DNA of 64,000 nt from Parvularculaceae bacterium (GCA_020446945.1 JAGRDS010000010.1:171840-235839); one strand, 5' to 3'. Shown: positions 26,679 to 36,345, counted from the stretch's first letter. Notes: generated by a model not told the origin, from the sequence alone. Program-made: numbers and translations.

Positions 26679-29600
26679 ATGACGCTCGTTTCCGGCGTTC
26701 AGAAAATATCCGGCGAAGAAGGCTGGACATCGAAGGCCAGCTTTCCCGTTTATGACGCGCCTGACGGCGCCGACGCGATGGCGCTTGCGCAAGCTGCGAA
26801 AACGCGCGGCGGCCTCATCGTATACATAGCGCGCGATGGCGCGCGCGCCGCCGATATGATGAGCGCGCTCCAGTTCTTCGCACCGGAAGTCGCCCGGATT
26901 GACTATCCGGCCTGGGATTGCCTTCCCTATGACCGCGTTTCGCCCTCGGCTGCGGTTTCGGCGTTGCGCATGGCCGCGCTCAGCGTTCTCGCGCGGCGCG
27001 AGGAGCAATCCCCGCTAATTCTCGTGACGACGATCAATGCCGCGACGCAGAGAACGCCGCCGAAAAGCCTTGTCGAAAAATCAGCGTTTCGCGCGCGCCC
27101 CGGCGAAAGCGTTTCGATGGACGCGCTTGTCGCCTATCTCGTATCGAACGGTTACGCGCGCGCATCGACCGTTCGCGAGGCTGGCGAATTCGCCGTGCGC
27201 GGCGGGCTTGTCGATCTTTTTGCGCCCGGCGGCGAGGAGCCGATACGTCTCGATTTTTTCGGCGACAGCCTAGAATCGATCCGCGCCTTCGATCCCGTTA
27301 CGCAGATGACGACGCGCCAGCTTGTCGAGGTCGATCTCTCGGCCGCGACGGAAGCGTTGCTGACCGAGGAGACGATTGCGCGATTTCGCGCCGCATTTCG
27401 CGCCGAGTTCGGCGCGGCGAGCGACGATCCCGTTTACGCCGCCGTCAGCGAGGGCCGCAAACATGCGGGCATGGAACACTGGTTGGCGCTTTTCTACGAG
27501 ACTATGGACACGCTGTTCGATTTCGCGCCGGACGCGCTGTTCGTTCTCGAACATCTCGCCGATGAAGCCTCGACGGACCGCTTCGCCGCCATCGACGATT
27601 ATTACAATGCGCGCGCGGAAGATCTCGCCGCGCCGCGGCCGAAAAATTCCGAATTCGCCGCGCCGTCCTATCGCCCGCTTAAAGCCTCATTGATGTATCT
27701 GCCGGCGGATGAATGGGCCGAAAGGCTCGCCGCCGTTCCCGTAAGGCGGCTGACGCCTTTTTCTCCGCCCGACGAAAAGCGCGCCTTTTCTTTCGGCGCC
27801 AGGATCGGGCGCACGTTCGCGGCCGAACGCGCGGCGGAAAAGGTGAACGTATTCGACGCGCTCGGCGCGCATATCGACGATCTCGCAAGCGAAAACCGGC
27901 GCGTGTTCATCGCCTGCTGGACGGACGGGTCCGCAGATCGCATGCGCGCGGTTCTCGACGAACATGGCATGTCCGATGTTGCGCATTTTTACGACTGGCG
28001 GGCGGCGGTCGGCGCGAAAGGGCGCGTGGCGACGATCCTGCTCGGGCTTGAAACGGGCTTCGTCACGGCGGACGCCGCATTCATTTCGGAACAGGATATT
28101 CTCGGCGACCGGCTCGTGCGGCGCGGCCGGCGCAAGCGCGCCGAGAACTTTCTCACCGAGGCGTCGAGCCTTCTCGTCGGCGATCTCGTCGTTCATGTCG
28201 ATCACGGCGTTGCGCGCTATGCGGGTCTGAAAACGCTGGACGTGCAGGGCGCGCCGCATGACTGCCTGCAACTTGAATATGCGGGCGGCGACAAGCTGTT
28301 TTTGCCGGTTGAAAATATCGATCTCCTGTCGCGTTTCGGTTCGGACGATCCGAACGCGCAGCTTGACCGGCTCGGCGGCGCCGGCTGGCAGAACCGCAAG
28401 GCGCGCATCAAGGCGCGCGTCAGGATGCTCGCCGAGCAGCTGATCGCGATTGCGGCCAGGCGCGAAATGAAAACGACCGACAGCGTTTCGCCGGCGACCG
28501 GCGCCTATGACGAATTTTGTTCGCGTTTCGCCTACGCCGAAACAGAGGACCAGGAAAATGCGATCGCCGATGTTATCGAGGATCTGGCGCGCGGGCGCCC
28601 GATGGACCGGCTCATTTGCGGCGATGTCGGGTTCGGCAAGACTGAGGTCGCGCTGCGCGCCGCATTCGTCGTCGCGATGACGGGGCGCCAGGTTGCGGTC
28701 ATCACGCCGACTACCCTGCTTGCGCGCCAGCACCTGAAGAATTTCACTGAACGCTTCAAGGGCTTTCCGTTGAATATCGGCGGTTTGTCGCGGCTCGTCA
28801 GCGCCGGCGACGCCTCGAAAGTGAAAGCCGGTCTCGCCGACGGCTCGATCGATATTGTCGTCGGCACGCACGCCCTGCTTTCAAAGACGATCAGGTTCCG
28901 CGATATCGGCATGGTCATCGTCGATGAGGAACAGCATTTCGGCGTCAAACATAAGGAGCGCCTGAAGGAATTCCGCGCCGATACGCACGTGTTGACGCTG
29001 ACGGCGACGCCGATCCCGCGAACGCTTCAACTGGCGATGAGCGGCATTCGCGATTTGTCGCTTATCGCGACGCCGCCGATAGACCGCCTCGCCGTGAGAA
29101 CGACCGTCGGCCCGTTCGATCCCGTCGTCACGCGCGAGATGATCCTTCGCGAGCATTATCGCGGCGGGCAGAGCTTTTACGTCGCGCCGCGTATCGCCGA
29201 TCTTGACGGGATCGCGGAATTCCTGACCGAAAGCGTTCCGGAAGTTCGCTTCAAGATTGCGCACGGCCAGATGGCCGGCGGCGAGCTTGAAGATATCATG
29301 AACGCCTTTTACGACGGCAAGTTCGATATTCTCGTTTCGACGACGATCGTTGAATCCGGCCTTGATATTCCGACTGCGAACACGCTCATCATCCACCATG
29401 CCGATCGCTTCGGTCTCGCCCAGCTGTACCAGTTGCGCGGGCGCGTCGGGCGATCAAAACTCCGCGCCTATGCGTATCTGACGACTTCGCCGCGCAAAAC
29501 GCTGACGCCGGCGGCGGAACGCCGGCTGAAAGTCATGCAATCCCTCGATACGCTCGGCGCCGGGTTCACGCTGGCGAGCCACGATCTTGATATTCGCGGC

Positions 29601-30176
29601 GCCGGAAACCTGCTCGGCGAGGAACAGTCGGGGCAGGTCAGGGAAGTCGGCGTCGAGCTGTATCAGCACATGCTTGAAGAAGCGGTGGCGGAATTGCGCG
29701 AGGGCGATGCGCGCGCTGACGATCAATGGTCGCCGCAGATAAATCTGGGCGCGTCGGTCCTTATTCCCGAAGATTATGTTGAAGATCTGAACGTGCGTAT
29801 GGGGCTTTATCGCCGGCTTGGCGATCTGCGCGAGGATGGCGACATTCAGGCGTTCGCCGCAGAAATGGTGGACCGCTTCGGGCGATTGCCGCGCGAGGTC
29901 GAACACCTTCTTCAAATCGTTCAGATCAAGGAGCAATGCAGGAGAGCGGGCGTTGCGAAAATCGACGCCGGGCCGAAAGGCGCCGTCGTATCCTTCCGGA
30001 ACGACCAGTTCGCCAACCCGGCGGGGCTGGTCCGGTTTATTTCAGACTCGCATCTGGAGGTGAAATTGCGGCCCGATCAGAAACTCGTTTTTCATCAAAG
30101 CTGGCCGGACGACAAGGCGCGCCTCGCCGGATGCCGGAAGGTTCTGGCGCTTCTGGGCGAAATCGCCGCGGCGTGA
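26679..30176 (+). CDS. mfd: transcription-repair coupling factor Mfd
   Basis: A 1165-residue translocase that removes stalled RNA polymerase and recruits UvrA. The order of domains is UvrB-like N-terminal region (YPAWDCLPYDRVSPS), RNA-polymerase-interacting CarD-like domain (GDLVVHVDHGVARYAGL at about 500), RecG-like helicase motor with Walker A GDVGFGKTEVALRAAF, DEEQHFGVKHKE, TATPIPRTLQLAM and QLRGRVGRS, and a C-terminal TRCF domain. ATG 26679 is chosen because GAAGG lies 6 bases upstream; ATG 26655, eight codons earlier, is possible. Confidence 0.97.
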   Translation: MTLVSGVQKISGEEGWTSKASFPVYDAPDGADAMALAQAAKTRGGLIVYIARDGARAADMMSALQFFAPEVARIDYPAWDCLPYDRVSPSAAVSALRMAALSVLARREEQSPLILVTTINAATQRTPPKSLVEKSAFRARPGESVSMDALVAYLVSNGYARASTVREAGEFAVRGGLVDLFAPGGEEPIRLDFFGDSLESIRAFDPVTQMTTRQLVEVDLSAATEALLTEETIARFRAAFRAEFGAASDDPVYAAVSEGRKHAGMEHWLALFYETMDTLFDFAPDALFVLEHLADEASTDRFAAIDDYYNARAEDLAAPRPKNSEFAAPSYRPLKASLMYLPADEWAERLAAVPVRRLTPFSPPDEKRAFSFGARIGRTFAAERAAEKVNVFDALGAHIDDLASENRRVFIACWTDGSADRMRAVLDEHGMSDVAHFYDWRAAVGAKGRVATILLGLETGFVTADAAFISEQDILGDRLVRRGRRKRAENFLTEASSLLVGDLVVHVDHGVARYAGLKTLDVQGAPHDCLQLEYAGGDKLFLPVENIDLLSRFGSDDPNAQLDRLGGAGWQNRKARIKARVRMLAEQLIAIAARREMKTTDSVSPATGAYDEFCSRFAYAETEDQENAIADVIEDLARGRPMDRLICGDVGFGKTEVALRAAFVVAMTGRQVAVITPTTLLARQHLKNFTERFKGFPLNIGGLSRLVSAGDASKVKAGLADGSIDIVVGTHALLSKTIRFRDIGMVIVDEEQHFGVKHKERLKEFRADTHVLTLTATPIPRTLQLAMSGIRDLSLIATPPIDRLAVRTTVGPFDPVVTREMILREHYRGGQSFYVAPRIADLDGIAEFLTESVPEVRFKIAHGQMAGGELEDIMNAFYDGKFDILVSTTIVESGLDIPTANTLIIHHADRFGLAQLYQLRGRVGRSKLRAYAYLTTSPRKTLTPAAERRLKVMQSLDTLGAGFTLASHDLDIRGAGNLLGEEQSGQVREVGVELYQHMLEEAVAELREGDARADDQWSPQINLGASVLIPEDYVEDLNVRMGLYRRLGDLREDGDIQAFAAEMVDRFGRLPREVEHLLQIVQIKEQCRRAGVAKIDAGPKGAVVSFRNDQFANPAGLVRFISDSHLEVKLRPDQKLVFHQSWPDDKARLAGCRKVLALLGEIAAA

Positions 30177-30244
30177 AAATTCCGTTCCGGCCGACGCCGG
30201 AAAAATCTGGAGAAATCCCCCGCTTCGCAGACCCGGCGCGAATG

Positions 30245-30610
30245 CTAGCCCTGTCGGCTCGCCTCAGGCTCCCAGAGTTCGATCGCATTTCCTTCCGGAT
30301 CGTGAATGCGTGCGAAACGTCCAACGCCCGGCATATCCCATTCAGGTTTTCTGATAACTTCGATACCTGCGGCCCGCAGTTTCTCGCACATTTCGTCAAG
30401 ATCATCGACGCGCAGGTTCAGCATCCATTGCTTGTCCCGTTCGAAATAATCCGTGTCGGCGGCGAAGGGAGAAAAAACGCTCGGTCCGGCTTGCGTGTCC
30501 CAGACGCCGTATTCTCCGGCGCCGACGCCGAGATGTTCGGCGTACCATGCGCGCAGCGCGTCAGGATCGTGCGATCGAAAAAAGAACCCGCCAATTCCTG
30601 TAACGCCCAT
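30245..30610 (-). CDS. VOC (glyoxalase/bleomycin-resistance-like) family protein
   Basis: A 121-residue single-domain VOC protein made of two beta-alpha-beta3 modules. The first begins GIGGFFFRSHDPDALRAWYA and the second RFARIHDPEGNAIELWEPE, the latter carrying the typical HDPEGN motif and metal-ligand Glu. Proteins of this size are usually dimers. Substrates vary widely (glyoxalase, dioxygenase, antibiotic binding), so no function is assigned. It is convergent with mfd and appears to be monocistronic. Confidence 0.85.
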   Translation of the reverse strand: MGVTGIGGFFFRSHDPDALRAWYAEHLGVGAGEYGVWDTQAGPSVFSPFAADTDYFERDKQWMLNLRVDDLDEMCEKLRAAGIEVIRKPEWDMPGVGRFARIHDPEGNAIELWEPEASRQG

Positions 30611-30735
30611 CCGGTATTTTCCTTGCGCGATTGAAAAAGCGGCGCGAGCCTAACACGCGCGCGCCCGATCGGCGAGTGCTATGCTGGGATAATCGCGCTA
30701 GCGGAATCCGCGTTGAAGATCGCGGCGCATCCGGC

Positions 30736-32037
30736 CTATCCCGCCGCGCTGTACGATGACGATCGCAGATTTCGGAACAGCGCGGCGATTGTTTCTTCAA
30801 GATCATCGCCGGGATGGCGCTGGACCGCGCCGACGGCGATTTCGGCGCCGGCGATCGCGGCGCGCGGCAAAGAACCGCCGATTACGCCTTCCAGTCTTTC
30901 GGCGATGCGGCGCGCTTCGCTTTCCTTTACGCCGCGCAACAGGACGACGAGAGAACCCGGCGCAAGGCGCGCGATCATATCTTCCGCGCGCAGGATGCGC
31001 GATGCGGTTTTGGCCGCCTCAAGAATAACGCTGTCCGCCGTCTGCGGCCGGATCTGCAACGCCGCGAAGGAAACGGCTTCGTTCGCGTCATCGGCGCGCT
31101 GGAAAATGCGTGTCGCATGAAAGGCGAAGAAGCGCGCCGAGGCGGCGTATCCCCGGCCGCCGCCGACGCCCTCCGGTGCGCGCAGGAATGCGCGGACGGC
31201 GGCCGCCATGCGCGCGCGGCGCGCCGCGAGGTCGATCCGTCGCGACAGATCGGCTTCGATATGGCCGGCCTGTATAACGTCGAAGCCGTCGCGAACGAGA
31301 AACCGGTCGAGAATATCGGCGTCTTCGCACGCAAGCAGGACCGGAACGGACCGGTATTCGCGGTGGCGGCGCAACGCCCGCGCCAGCGCGAAAAGGAGAT
31401 CGCCTTCGCTTTTCGGAAGGAAGATCGCACTGTCGAATTCGCCGTGATCGAGCGCGCGCATCACCTGTCCGGCGGTGAAAACGCATGTCGCCTGAGCCGC
31501 GCCCGCGCGCACGGCGTTAAACGCAGTCAGCGTCAAGGGCGATGGCGCGCCCGCGACAAGCACGCGAAGCGCCTGCTTTTCCTGATGCAATCGGGCGAAA
31601 GAAACGGGACGCCCGTCAGCGACCAGGCTTTTCACCCTTTCACCCATTTCATCGACAAGCGCCGAAAGGCGCAGGCGCTCGCGGATCGCCGCCATGACGG
31701 GCGCGGCGTCCTCTCCGACAAAGCAGACATCGCCGCGCCGGCGCAAAAAGGCGCGCGTATTTTCGTCAATCTCCGATGAGGCGAGAATAACGGCGCCCGC
31801 CGTCGGCGCGAGGCGCCGCGCGCGCGTCAAAAGCTCATTGGCGAGCGTCCGGTCGGTTTCAACGCCGCGCAGATCGACGACGGCGATGTCGAAGCGATCC
31901 CCGGCGGCGCTCTCGTCAGGATCGACAAGGCGGTATTTCGAAGTCTTTGCAGCGTCGCGAACCCGCGCGCTCACCGCCCGGCCGCGAGAAAGCCAGGCGA
32001 CGATCGCCTTCCTGTCGGCGCCGTCAAGGTTAATCAT
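30736..32037 (-). CDS. degenerate PleD-like protein (receiver-like domains plus degenerate GGDEF)
   Basis: A 433-residue cytosolic protein. Residues about 1-125 look like a receiver fold with FDIAVVDLRGVE in the phosphoacceptor position. Residues about 165-285 look like a second receiver fold (LRVLVAGAPSPLT, then FDSAIFLPKSEGD) that lacks the expected Asp. The C-terminal 130 residues follow a GGDEF domain (AVSFAALQIRP, RILRAEDMIARL, ARRIAERLEGVI), but the signature GGDEF loop is replaced by APGSL, so diguanylate cyclase activity is not expected. I infer a PleD-like architecture that has become a binding or scaffold protein. The neighbouring VanY gene is transcribed in the same direction. Confidence 0.65.
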   Translation of the reverse strand: MINLDGADRKAIVAWLSRGRAVSARVRDAAKTSKYRLVDPDESAAGDRFDIAVVDLRGVETDRTLANELLTRARRLAPTAGAVILASSEIDENTRAFLRRRGDVCFVGEDAAPVMAAIRERLRLSALVDEMGERVKSLVADGRPVSFARLHQEKQALRVLVAGAPSPLTLTAFNAVRAGAAQATCVFTAGQVMRALDHGEFDSAIFLPKSEGDLLFALARALRRHREYRSVPVLLACEDADILDRFLVRDGFDVIQAGHIEADLSRRIDLAARRARMAAAVRAFLRAPEGVGGGRGYAASARFFAFHATRIFQRADDANEAVSFAALQIRPQTADSVILEAAKTASRILRAEDMIARLAPGSLVVLLRGVKESEARRIAERLEGVIGGSLPRAAIAGAEIAVGAVQRHPGDDLEETIAALFRNLRSSSYSAAG

Positions 32038-32080
32038 GCATTCAAAGCCTTACGGAGCCGGTTGGAAAGGGACAATCCGC

Positions 32081-33838
32081 TTAGGGCCGGCCGCCATTCG
32101 GCCTGTTATTCAATTTGCGGGCCGCCGCGAGGTTTTCACCGGCGCGGTCTTTTACGATCGCGGTTTCGTCACCGCCCGCGGGGACGATTTTCGGTTCTTC
32201 AAGGCAGATGTCGCTCTCTCCGGCCGCTGAAAAACCGCCTGTCACCGCCCTTTGCTGATAGCAGGGCAGGGCGGCGAGAAATTCCTGCGGTTTGTGGATC
32301 GGTCCGACTTCGCGAAAGAGCTGCGCGGTGCGTACGCCGACATATCGCCAGTGCCAGGGCTCGTAACTGTCCGCGCCCGGCAGATAGTTGTTCCCCGGCG
32401 GGTAAGAGAGAATGAAACCGAAGCGGAAACCATTTTCCTCAAAGCACTGATAGGAATTGTCGCTCTGGCGCATGAGGCGGCCGTCGACGTCGATATCGGC
32501 GGCGAGGCCGGTTTGATGTTCGGACATGCCGGGCGGCGTGACGGTGCCTTTCGCGCCGATCCGCCTGAATAATTCCCGCTGCGTCGCGTAAGCGCGATAG
32601 CCTGAACGCAGCGAAAGGCGCTCGCCCGATTCCGCGCGGCAAAGCGAAATCAGTTGCGCGAGGCGCACCGGCATATTCGCCTCGCGCGCATCGTCATCAG
32701 GATCGGCGGCGAGCCTGATCGACATTTCCTCCAGATCGGCGTTTTTCGAAAGCGCGATCGTATAGTCTGCGGCGCGAACGAGATCGCCGGGCGCGTAGGA
32801 CGCCTTTAACGGAAACTGCTGCGAGACGGGGCGGTCGATATCGAGGCGCCGGTCGCGAATTCGATTGGCGGCGTAGCGCTGCTCGCCGAATGCGTCGCGA
32901 AACAGGCTGCGCATATGTTCGTTCAGCGCCTGCGCTTCGGTCGCGCGGCCCTGCGCCTCGTAAACGCCGGCCAGCAGGCGGATATAAAGGCTGAGTTCGG
33001 GGCTGTTTGCGCCTTTCGCCTTTTCCTGCGCGTGAAAGGCTTCAAGATAAAGTTTCTCCGCGTCTTCCAGTCGTCCCATCCGCTGATAGACGGGGCCGAG
33101 CATCAAGGCGATGCGCACTGTGTCCTGATGATCATCTCCCAGAATATCGCGCCGGACGGAAAGCGCGGTGGAAAGCAGCCCGGCCGAGGCGTAAAGGCCA
33201 TCGTCGCGAAGCGCGAAGAACGCGCCGACGCGCGTCATGTCGGCGGCGGCGGAAAGTTTCGCCTCGCGCGCGCCGGAAAAATATTCAGGGCTTCCCGTCG
33301 GCTTCAACGCTTCAGTGAACAAGGCGCCCGATGAGGAGATAAGGCCGGCGTAAAATGATTGTACGGAATGACCGGCGCCGGCCTCGCTTCGCGATGCCGC
33401 GTCTCCGGAAAGTTTCAGGAATTCGTTGTAGATCGAAACGGCGCGCGCAATGTCGCGTTCGATGATGCGCGCGCGCGCAAGCCGGTCGTCGAGGATTGCG
33501 CGTTCGATTTCGCCGAGACCGCTCGCCCAGTTGGTCGAAAGCGCTTCCTCATAAAGCGCGGCGCTGCGCGCATAACGGCGCGCTTCGAACGAGGTCGCTG
33601 CGACTTTCGCCCTGAACGGCGCAAGTTCGTCGGCGCTGGCGCCGTTTTCGGCGCGCAGTTTGATCGTGCGAAGGCCGTAACCTTCCGCCATGCCGGGATG
33701 GCCGCCTTTTCGAAGCGCGTCGAAACGGCTTTCCGCGGCGTCGGGATCGGTCCAGACGGTCGCATAAAAAGCAGTCGCATAGATCGCGGCGAGCGCCAGA
33801 AACGCGCACGCAAACATTGGCGGCGGACGCAACTTCAT
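32081..33838 (-). CDS. M15 VanY-type D,D-carboxypeptidase with N-terminal TPR region
   Basis: A 585-residue envelope protein. A single N-terminal helix (about 7-27, FACAFLALAAIYATAFYATV) anchors it, TPR-like helices fill about 45-330 (ARIIERDIARAVSIYNEFLK, RMGRLEDAEKLYLEAFHAQE, EAQGRATEAQALNEHMRSL), and the C-terminus is an M15B D-alanyl-D-alanine carboxypeptidase. Zinc-site motifs are SEHQTGLAADID and EPWHWRYVG, with the substrate-binding RSGYRAYATQ before them. It probably trims peptidoglycan stem peptides, and the TPR part may dock partners. The fusion to a long TPR region is less common than the stand-alone enzyme. Confidence 0.85.
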   Translation of the reverse strand: MKLRPPPMFACAFLALAAIYATAFYATVWTDPDAAESRFDALRKGGHPGMAEGYGLRTIKLRAENGASADELAPFRAKVAATSFEARRYARSAALYEEALSTNWASGLGEIERAILDDRLARARIIERDIARAVSIYNEFLKLSGDAASRSEAGAGHSVQSFYAGLISSSGALFTEALKPTGSPEYFSGAREAKLSAAADMTRVGAFFALRDDGLYASAGLLSTALSVRRDILGDDHQDTVRIALMLGPVYQRMGRLEDAEKLYLEAFHAQEKAKGANSPELSLYIRLLAGVYEAQGRATEAQALNEHMRSLFRDAFGEQRYAANRIRDRRLDIDRPVSQQFPLKASYAPGDLVRAADYTIALSKNADLEEMSIRLAADPDDDAREANMPVRLAQLISLCRAESGERLSLRSGYRAYATQRELFRRIGAKGTVTPPGMSEHQTGLAADIDVDGRLMRQSDNSYQCFEENGFRFGFILSYPPGNNYLPGADSYEPWHWRYVGVRTAQLFREVGPIHKPQEFLAALPCYQQRAVTGGFSAAGESDICLEEPKIVPAGGDETAIVKDRAGENLAAARKLNNRPNGGRP

Positions 33839-33995
33839 GCCCCAGCTTACCCCTCGTATCGCCGAAACCCCATCATTTGTGACGATATCACCCCAATCGC
33901 GTCAAGGCGAGCTTTCGGGCCCGGCGCAGTTCCTGCGGTTGGCGCGCGCCGGGGAATGCGGATAAACGGTCCGGCTGATCGGCAGGAGCGAGGCG

Positions 33996-34721
33996 ATGAA
34001 GCGTACCGGACGGCGGCGAATTTATCTGATGCGGCACGGGCATGTGGATTATTTCGAGCCCGGAATCACGGACCCGCGCTCTGTGCCGCTGACGCCCGAA
34101 GGCCGCCGCCAGGCCGGCGCCGCGCGCGACGCGCTCTGCGATGTCGAATTCGACCTGGTTGTCCACAGCGGGCTGCCGCGAACGCGCGAGACGGCCTCGA
34201 TCATTCTCGAAAACCGGGAAATCGCGCCGATCGTTGAGGCGGGGCTTGAGGAACTAAAAAGCGGCTGGGTCGTCGCGGAAAGCCGCGAGGAACTGGCGGC
34301 GATGCTCGCCTTCAGTTTTGACGATGCGGCCGAGCCGGGCGCGAGCTTCCTGCCTGAGGGGGAGACATTCGCCGACGCGCAGGAACGGATCGTAAAGGGG
34401 ATCAACGCGCTTATCGCCGGGCGCGATTGGCGGCGCGCCCTCATCGTCGCGCATGAGGGGGTCAACCGCATCCTGCTCGGCTGGGCGTGCGGCGGCGGGC
34501 TGAGGACCATAGGCGCGTTCGAACAGGATCTGTGCTGCATCAATGTTATCGATCTCGACATCGCCCCGCGCGAGGATGGCGCCGGCGTCCAGATCGAGCG
34601 CGCGATCATCAAGGCGGTGAATGTGACGCCCTACGATTTCCTAAAGGATGCGCTCCCGCGGACGAGCCTTGAACACCTGTTCGAAATCGATTTCGGCCGC
34701 GGGCGCCCGGCGCGCCGCTGA
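33996..34721 (+). CDS. histidine phosphatase family protein
   Basis: A 241-residue member of the phosphoglycerate-mutase-like histidine phosphatase superfamily. The catalytic RHG motif is in YLMRHGHVDYF at about 11-21, the second Arg in HSGLPRTRETA, a Glu in PEGETFADAQERI, and the late His in ALIVAHEGVNR. Substrate unknown; relatives dephosphorylate sugar phosphates, proteins or nucleotides. The C-terminal FGRGRPARR tail is basic. It diverges from the VanY gene and is followed by an unknown membrane protein. Confidence 0.88.
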   Translation: MKRTGRRRIYLMRHGHVDYFEPGITDPRSVPLTPEGRRQAGAARDALCDVEFDLVVHSGLPRTRETASIILENREIAPIVEAGLEELKSGWVVAESREELAAMLAFSFDDAAEPGASFLPEGETFADAQERIVKGINALIAGRDWRRALIVAHEGVNRILLGWACGGGLRTIGAFEQDLCCINVIDLDIAPREDGAGVQIERAIIKAVNVTPYDFLKDALPRTSLEHLFEIDFGRGRPARR

Positions 34722-34866
34722 TCGCGAAATTGTTGATTTTGACCGTCTGCTCATCAAAGGTATGGTCCGGCGTCCGGGCTGCCATGGTCGTTCCTCATGA
34801 GCGGGCGGCGCGGGCAGGGGGTTGAGGGCGGAGTTGCGGGCTGGGGCGCGCAGACAGGGGTGCGAC

Positions 34867-35721
34867 ATGGCATATGGAGCCAAACGCGGCATCAAGACGC
34901 CGGGCGAATACGGACTGTTCGATTTAGCGGGACTGGGGCTTGCCGGGTCAGCCGGCATCGTCGCCGCGCTCATCACCGATTATCAGCAAAAGGGCGAGGC
35001 CTCCTCGCTTTACACGATCAATCAATGGGCGGCCGCGCTCGGCGATATTCTGGGCTTTGGCCCGACGCCGTTATGGATGGTCGTACTCGGTCTCATCGCC
35101 GCAGGCGCCTTGTCGATATTCTATTTCCAGCCGATCACGCGCCAGGGCGCGTTCGCACAGGGCTTCGGCCTGCTGGCGGTTATCATGACGGCCGCGCCCG
35201 CGGACCTTGCAAGCGGAATTCAATCCACGGGCATGGCGCTTCCCGATCTCGATCCTGTCGCGATCGAGCGCGAGGCGTCGCTTTCCGGCGGCGTCGTGCG
35301 CGCTGCGTTCGAGGGTGAGGGCGCGCGTATCGTCGAGGCGCAGGAATCGCGCGCGGCGCGATACGTCGTTGAAATAAACGTTGCGTTTCCCGGCGGCGTT
35401 CCCGCCGATGTCAGCGCGATGATACGGCGCGGCGACCTGCGCGGCCGGCTGCATAACGCCGACACGAACGAGACGTTCAACCTTTTCCGTTCCGCCGGCG
35501 GCGATATCGTCGTTCGCGGCGACAGTCTCGTCATTCGCGCCGGCGTTCCCGCACGCTCGACGCAGGCGACATTGTGGGTGCGCATCGAAGCGGTCGGTTA
35601 CGCGATCGAAGAGCAATCGGCGCAAGCCTCCGTCGGTGCGCCGCTCGATTGGAATGTGACGATGCGCCCCTCATCGACGCCGCTGTTCATCCAGCGTCTC
35701 GGCAAGTCCTACTGGTTCTAA
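34867..35721 (+). CDS. uncharacterised membrane protein
   Basis: A 284-residue protein I do not recognise. It has hydrophobic segments at about 16-33 (LFDLAGLGLAGSAGIVAAL), 58-80 (LWMVVLGLIAAGALSIFYF) and 88-108, and then a 180-residue soluble part rich in beta-strand-like patterns (ARYVVEINVAFPGG, DIVVRGDSLVIRAG). This suggests an exposed beta-sandwich after the membrane helices. It ends with PLFIQRLGKSYWF. ATG 34867 is preferred because it follows a G-rich site and the protein starts MAYGAKRG; an in-frame ATG at 34822 has no support. The gene is preceded by histidine phosphatase and followed by a 96-base gap with no feature. Confidence 0.7.
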   Translation: MAYGAKRGIKTPGEYGLFDLAGLGLAGSAGIVAALITDYQQKGEASSLYTINQWAAALGDILGFGPTPLWMVVLGLIAAGALSIFYFQPITRQGAFAQGFGLLAVIMTAAPADLASGIQSTGMALPDLDPVAIEREASLSGGVVRAAFEGEGARIVEAQESRAARYVVEINVAFPGGVPADVSAMIRRGDLRGRLHNADTNETFNLFRSAGGDIVVRGDSLVIRAGVPARSTQATLWVRIEAVGYAIEEQSAQASVGAPLDWNVTMRPSSTPLFIQRLGKSYWF

Positions 35722-35817
35722 AGCGCCGTTGCTTCGAACGGAATCGGGACGCCGCTTCAGGTTTCTTGTTTTTCGCATTCATGACGGCGAACCGCGCATG
35801 CTTTGTGTGGAAACGCC

Positions 35818-36345
35818 TTAGCGCGGTCGAAGGGGCATGCGCATCGCCACACGCGGCGCGAAAGCAAAGCCCCAGTCCGCTTCCTTCCGGATCGTATCGA
35901 CAAGGCCCGCGCGCGCAGGCTCGGGCGAAAACAGTTCAAATCCAAGCCGTGCGTAATAGGGCGCGTTCCACGGCGCGTCGCGATAAGTCGTCAGCGTCAT
36001 CTCGCCGATATTGCGCGCGAGCGCCCATTCGCCGGCTGTTTCGATCAAGCGGCGGGCGACGCCCCGGCGCTGAAATTCGGGCGCGACGTCGATCTCTGCG
36101 AGGTGAATGACGCCGTCCAGCAGCTCGCACATGGCGAAGCCGACAAGCTCGCCCAAATCGGTTTCGGCGACGAAGGTTATGCTTTCGTCTATAGCGCGCC
36201 GGTGTTCGGCCTCGCTGCGGTTCGGCGCATCGGCGCAATAGTCGTAACCGATCGTACGAAACAGCTCCGCCGCGCGGTCTTCGATTTCGATCATCTTTTC
36301 GATGTCGCCATGGCGCGCCGGCCGAATGGAAATAATTGAACTCAT
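35818..36345 (-). CDS. GNAT family N-acetyltransferase
   Basis: A 175-residue acetyl-CoA-dependent acetyltransferase. The N-terminal SIISIRPARHGD is typical, and motif A is IDVAPEFQRRGVARRLIE, the Q/R-x-x-G-x-A pyrophosphate loop. Later, NAPYYARLGFE marks the C-terminal strand. Substrate unknown. Its start ATG overlaps the TGA of the 2OG-oxygenase gene (ATGA), so the two are translated together. Confidence 0.9.
   Translation of the reverse strand: MSSIISIRPARHGDIEKMIEIEDRAAELFRTIGYDYCADAPNRSEAEHRRAIDESITFVAETDLGELVGFAMCELLDGVIHLAEIDVAPEFQRRGVARRLIETAGEWALARNIGEMTLTTYRDAPWNAPYYARLGFELFSPEPARAGLVDTIRKEADWGFAFAPRVAMRMPLRPR

Noticed and set aside
27687-28871. A 394-codon antisense frame opposite mfd
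   Set aside because: It is embedded in mfd and has composition typical of antisense shadows, with no family motifs.
30185-30202. TTCCGGC-CGAC-GCCGGAA hairpin after mfd as a terminator
   Set aside because: No T-run follows on the mfd strand, and on the opposite strand the U-tract is short; it is too weak to call.
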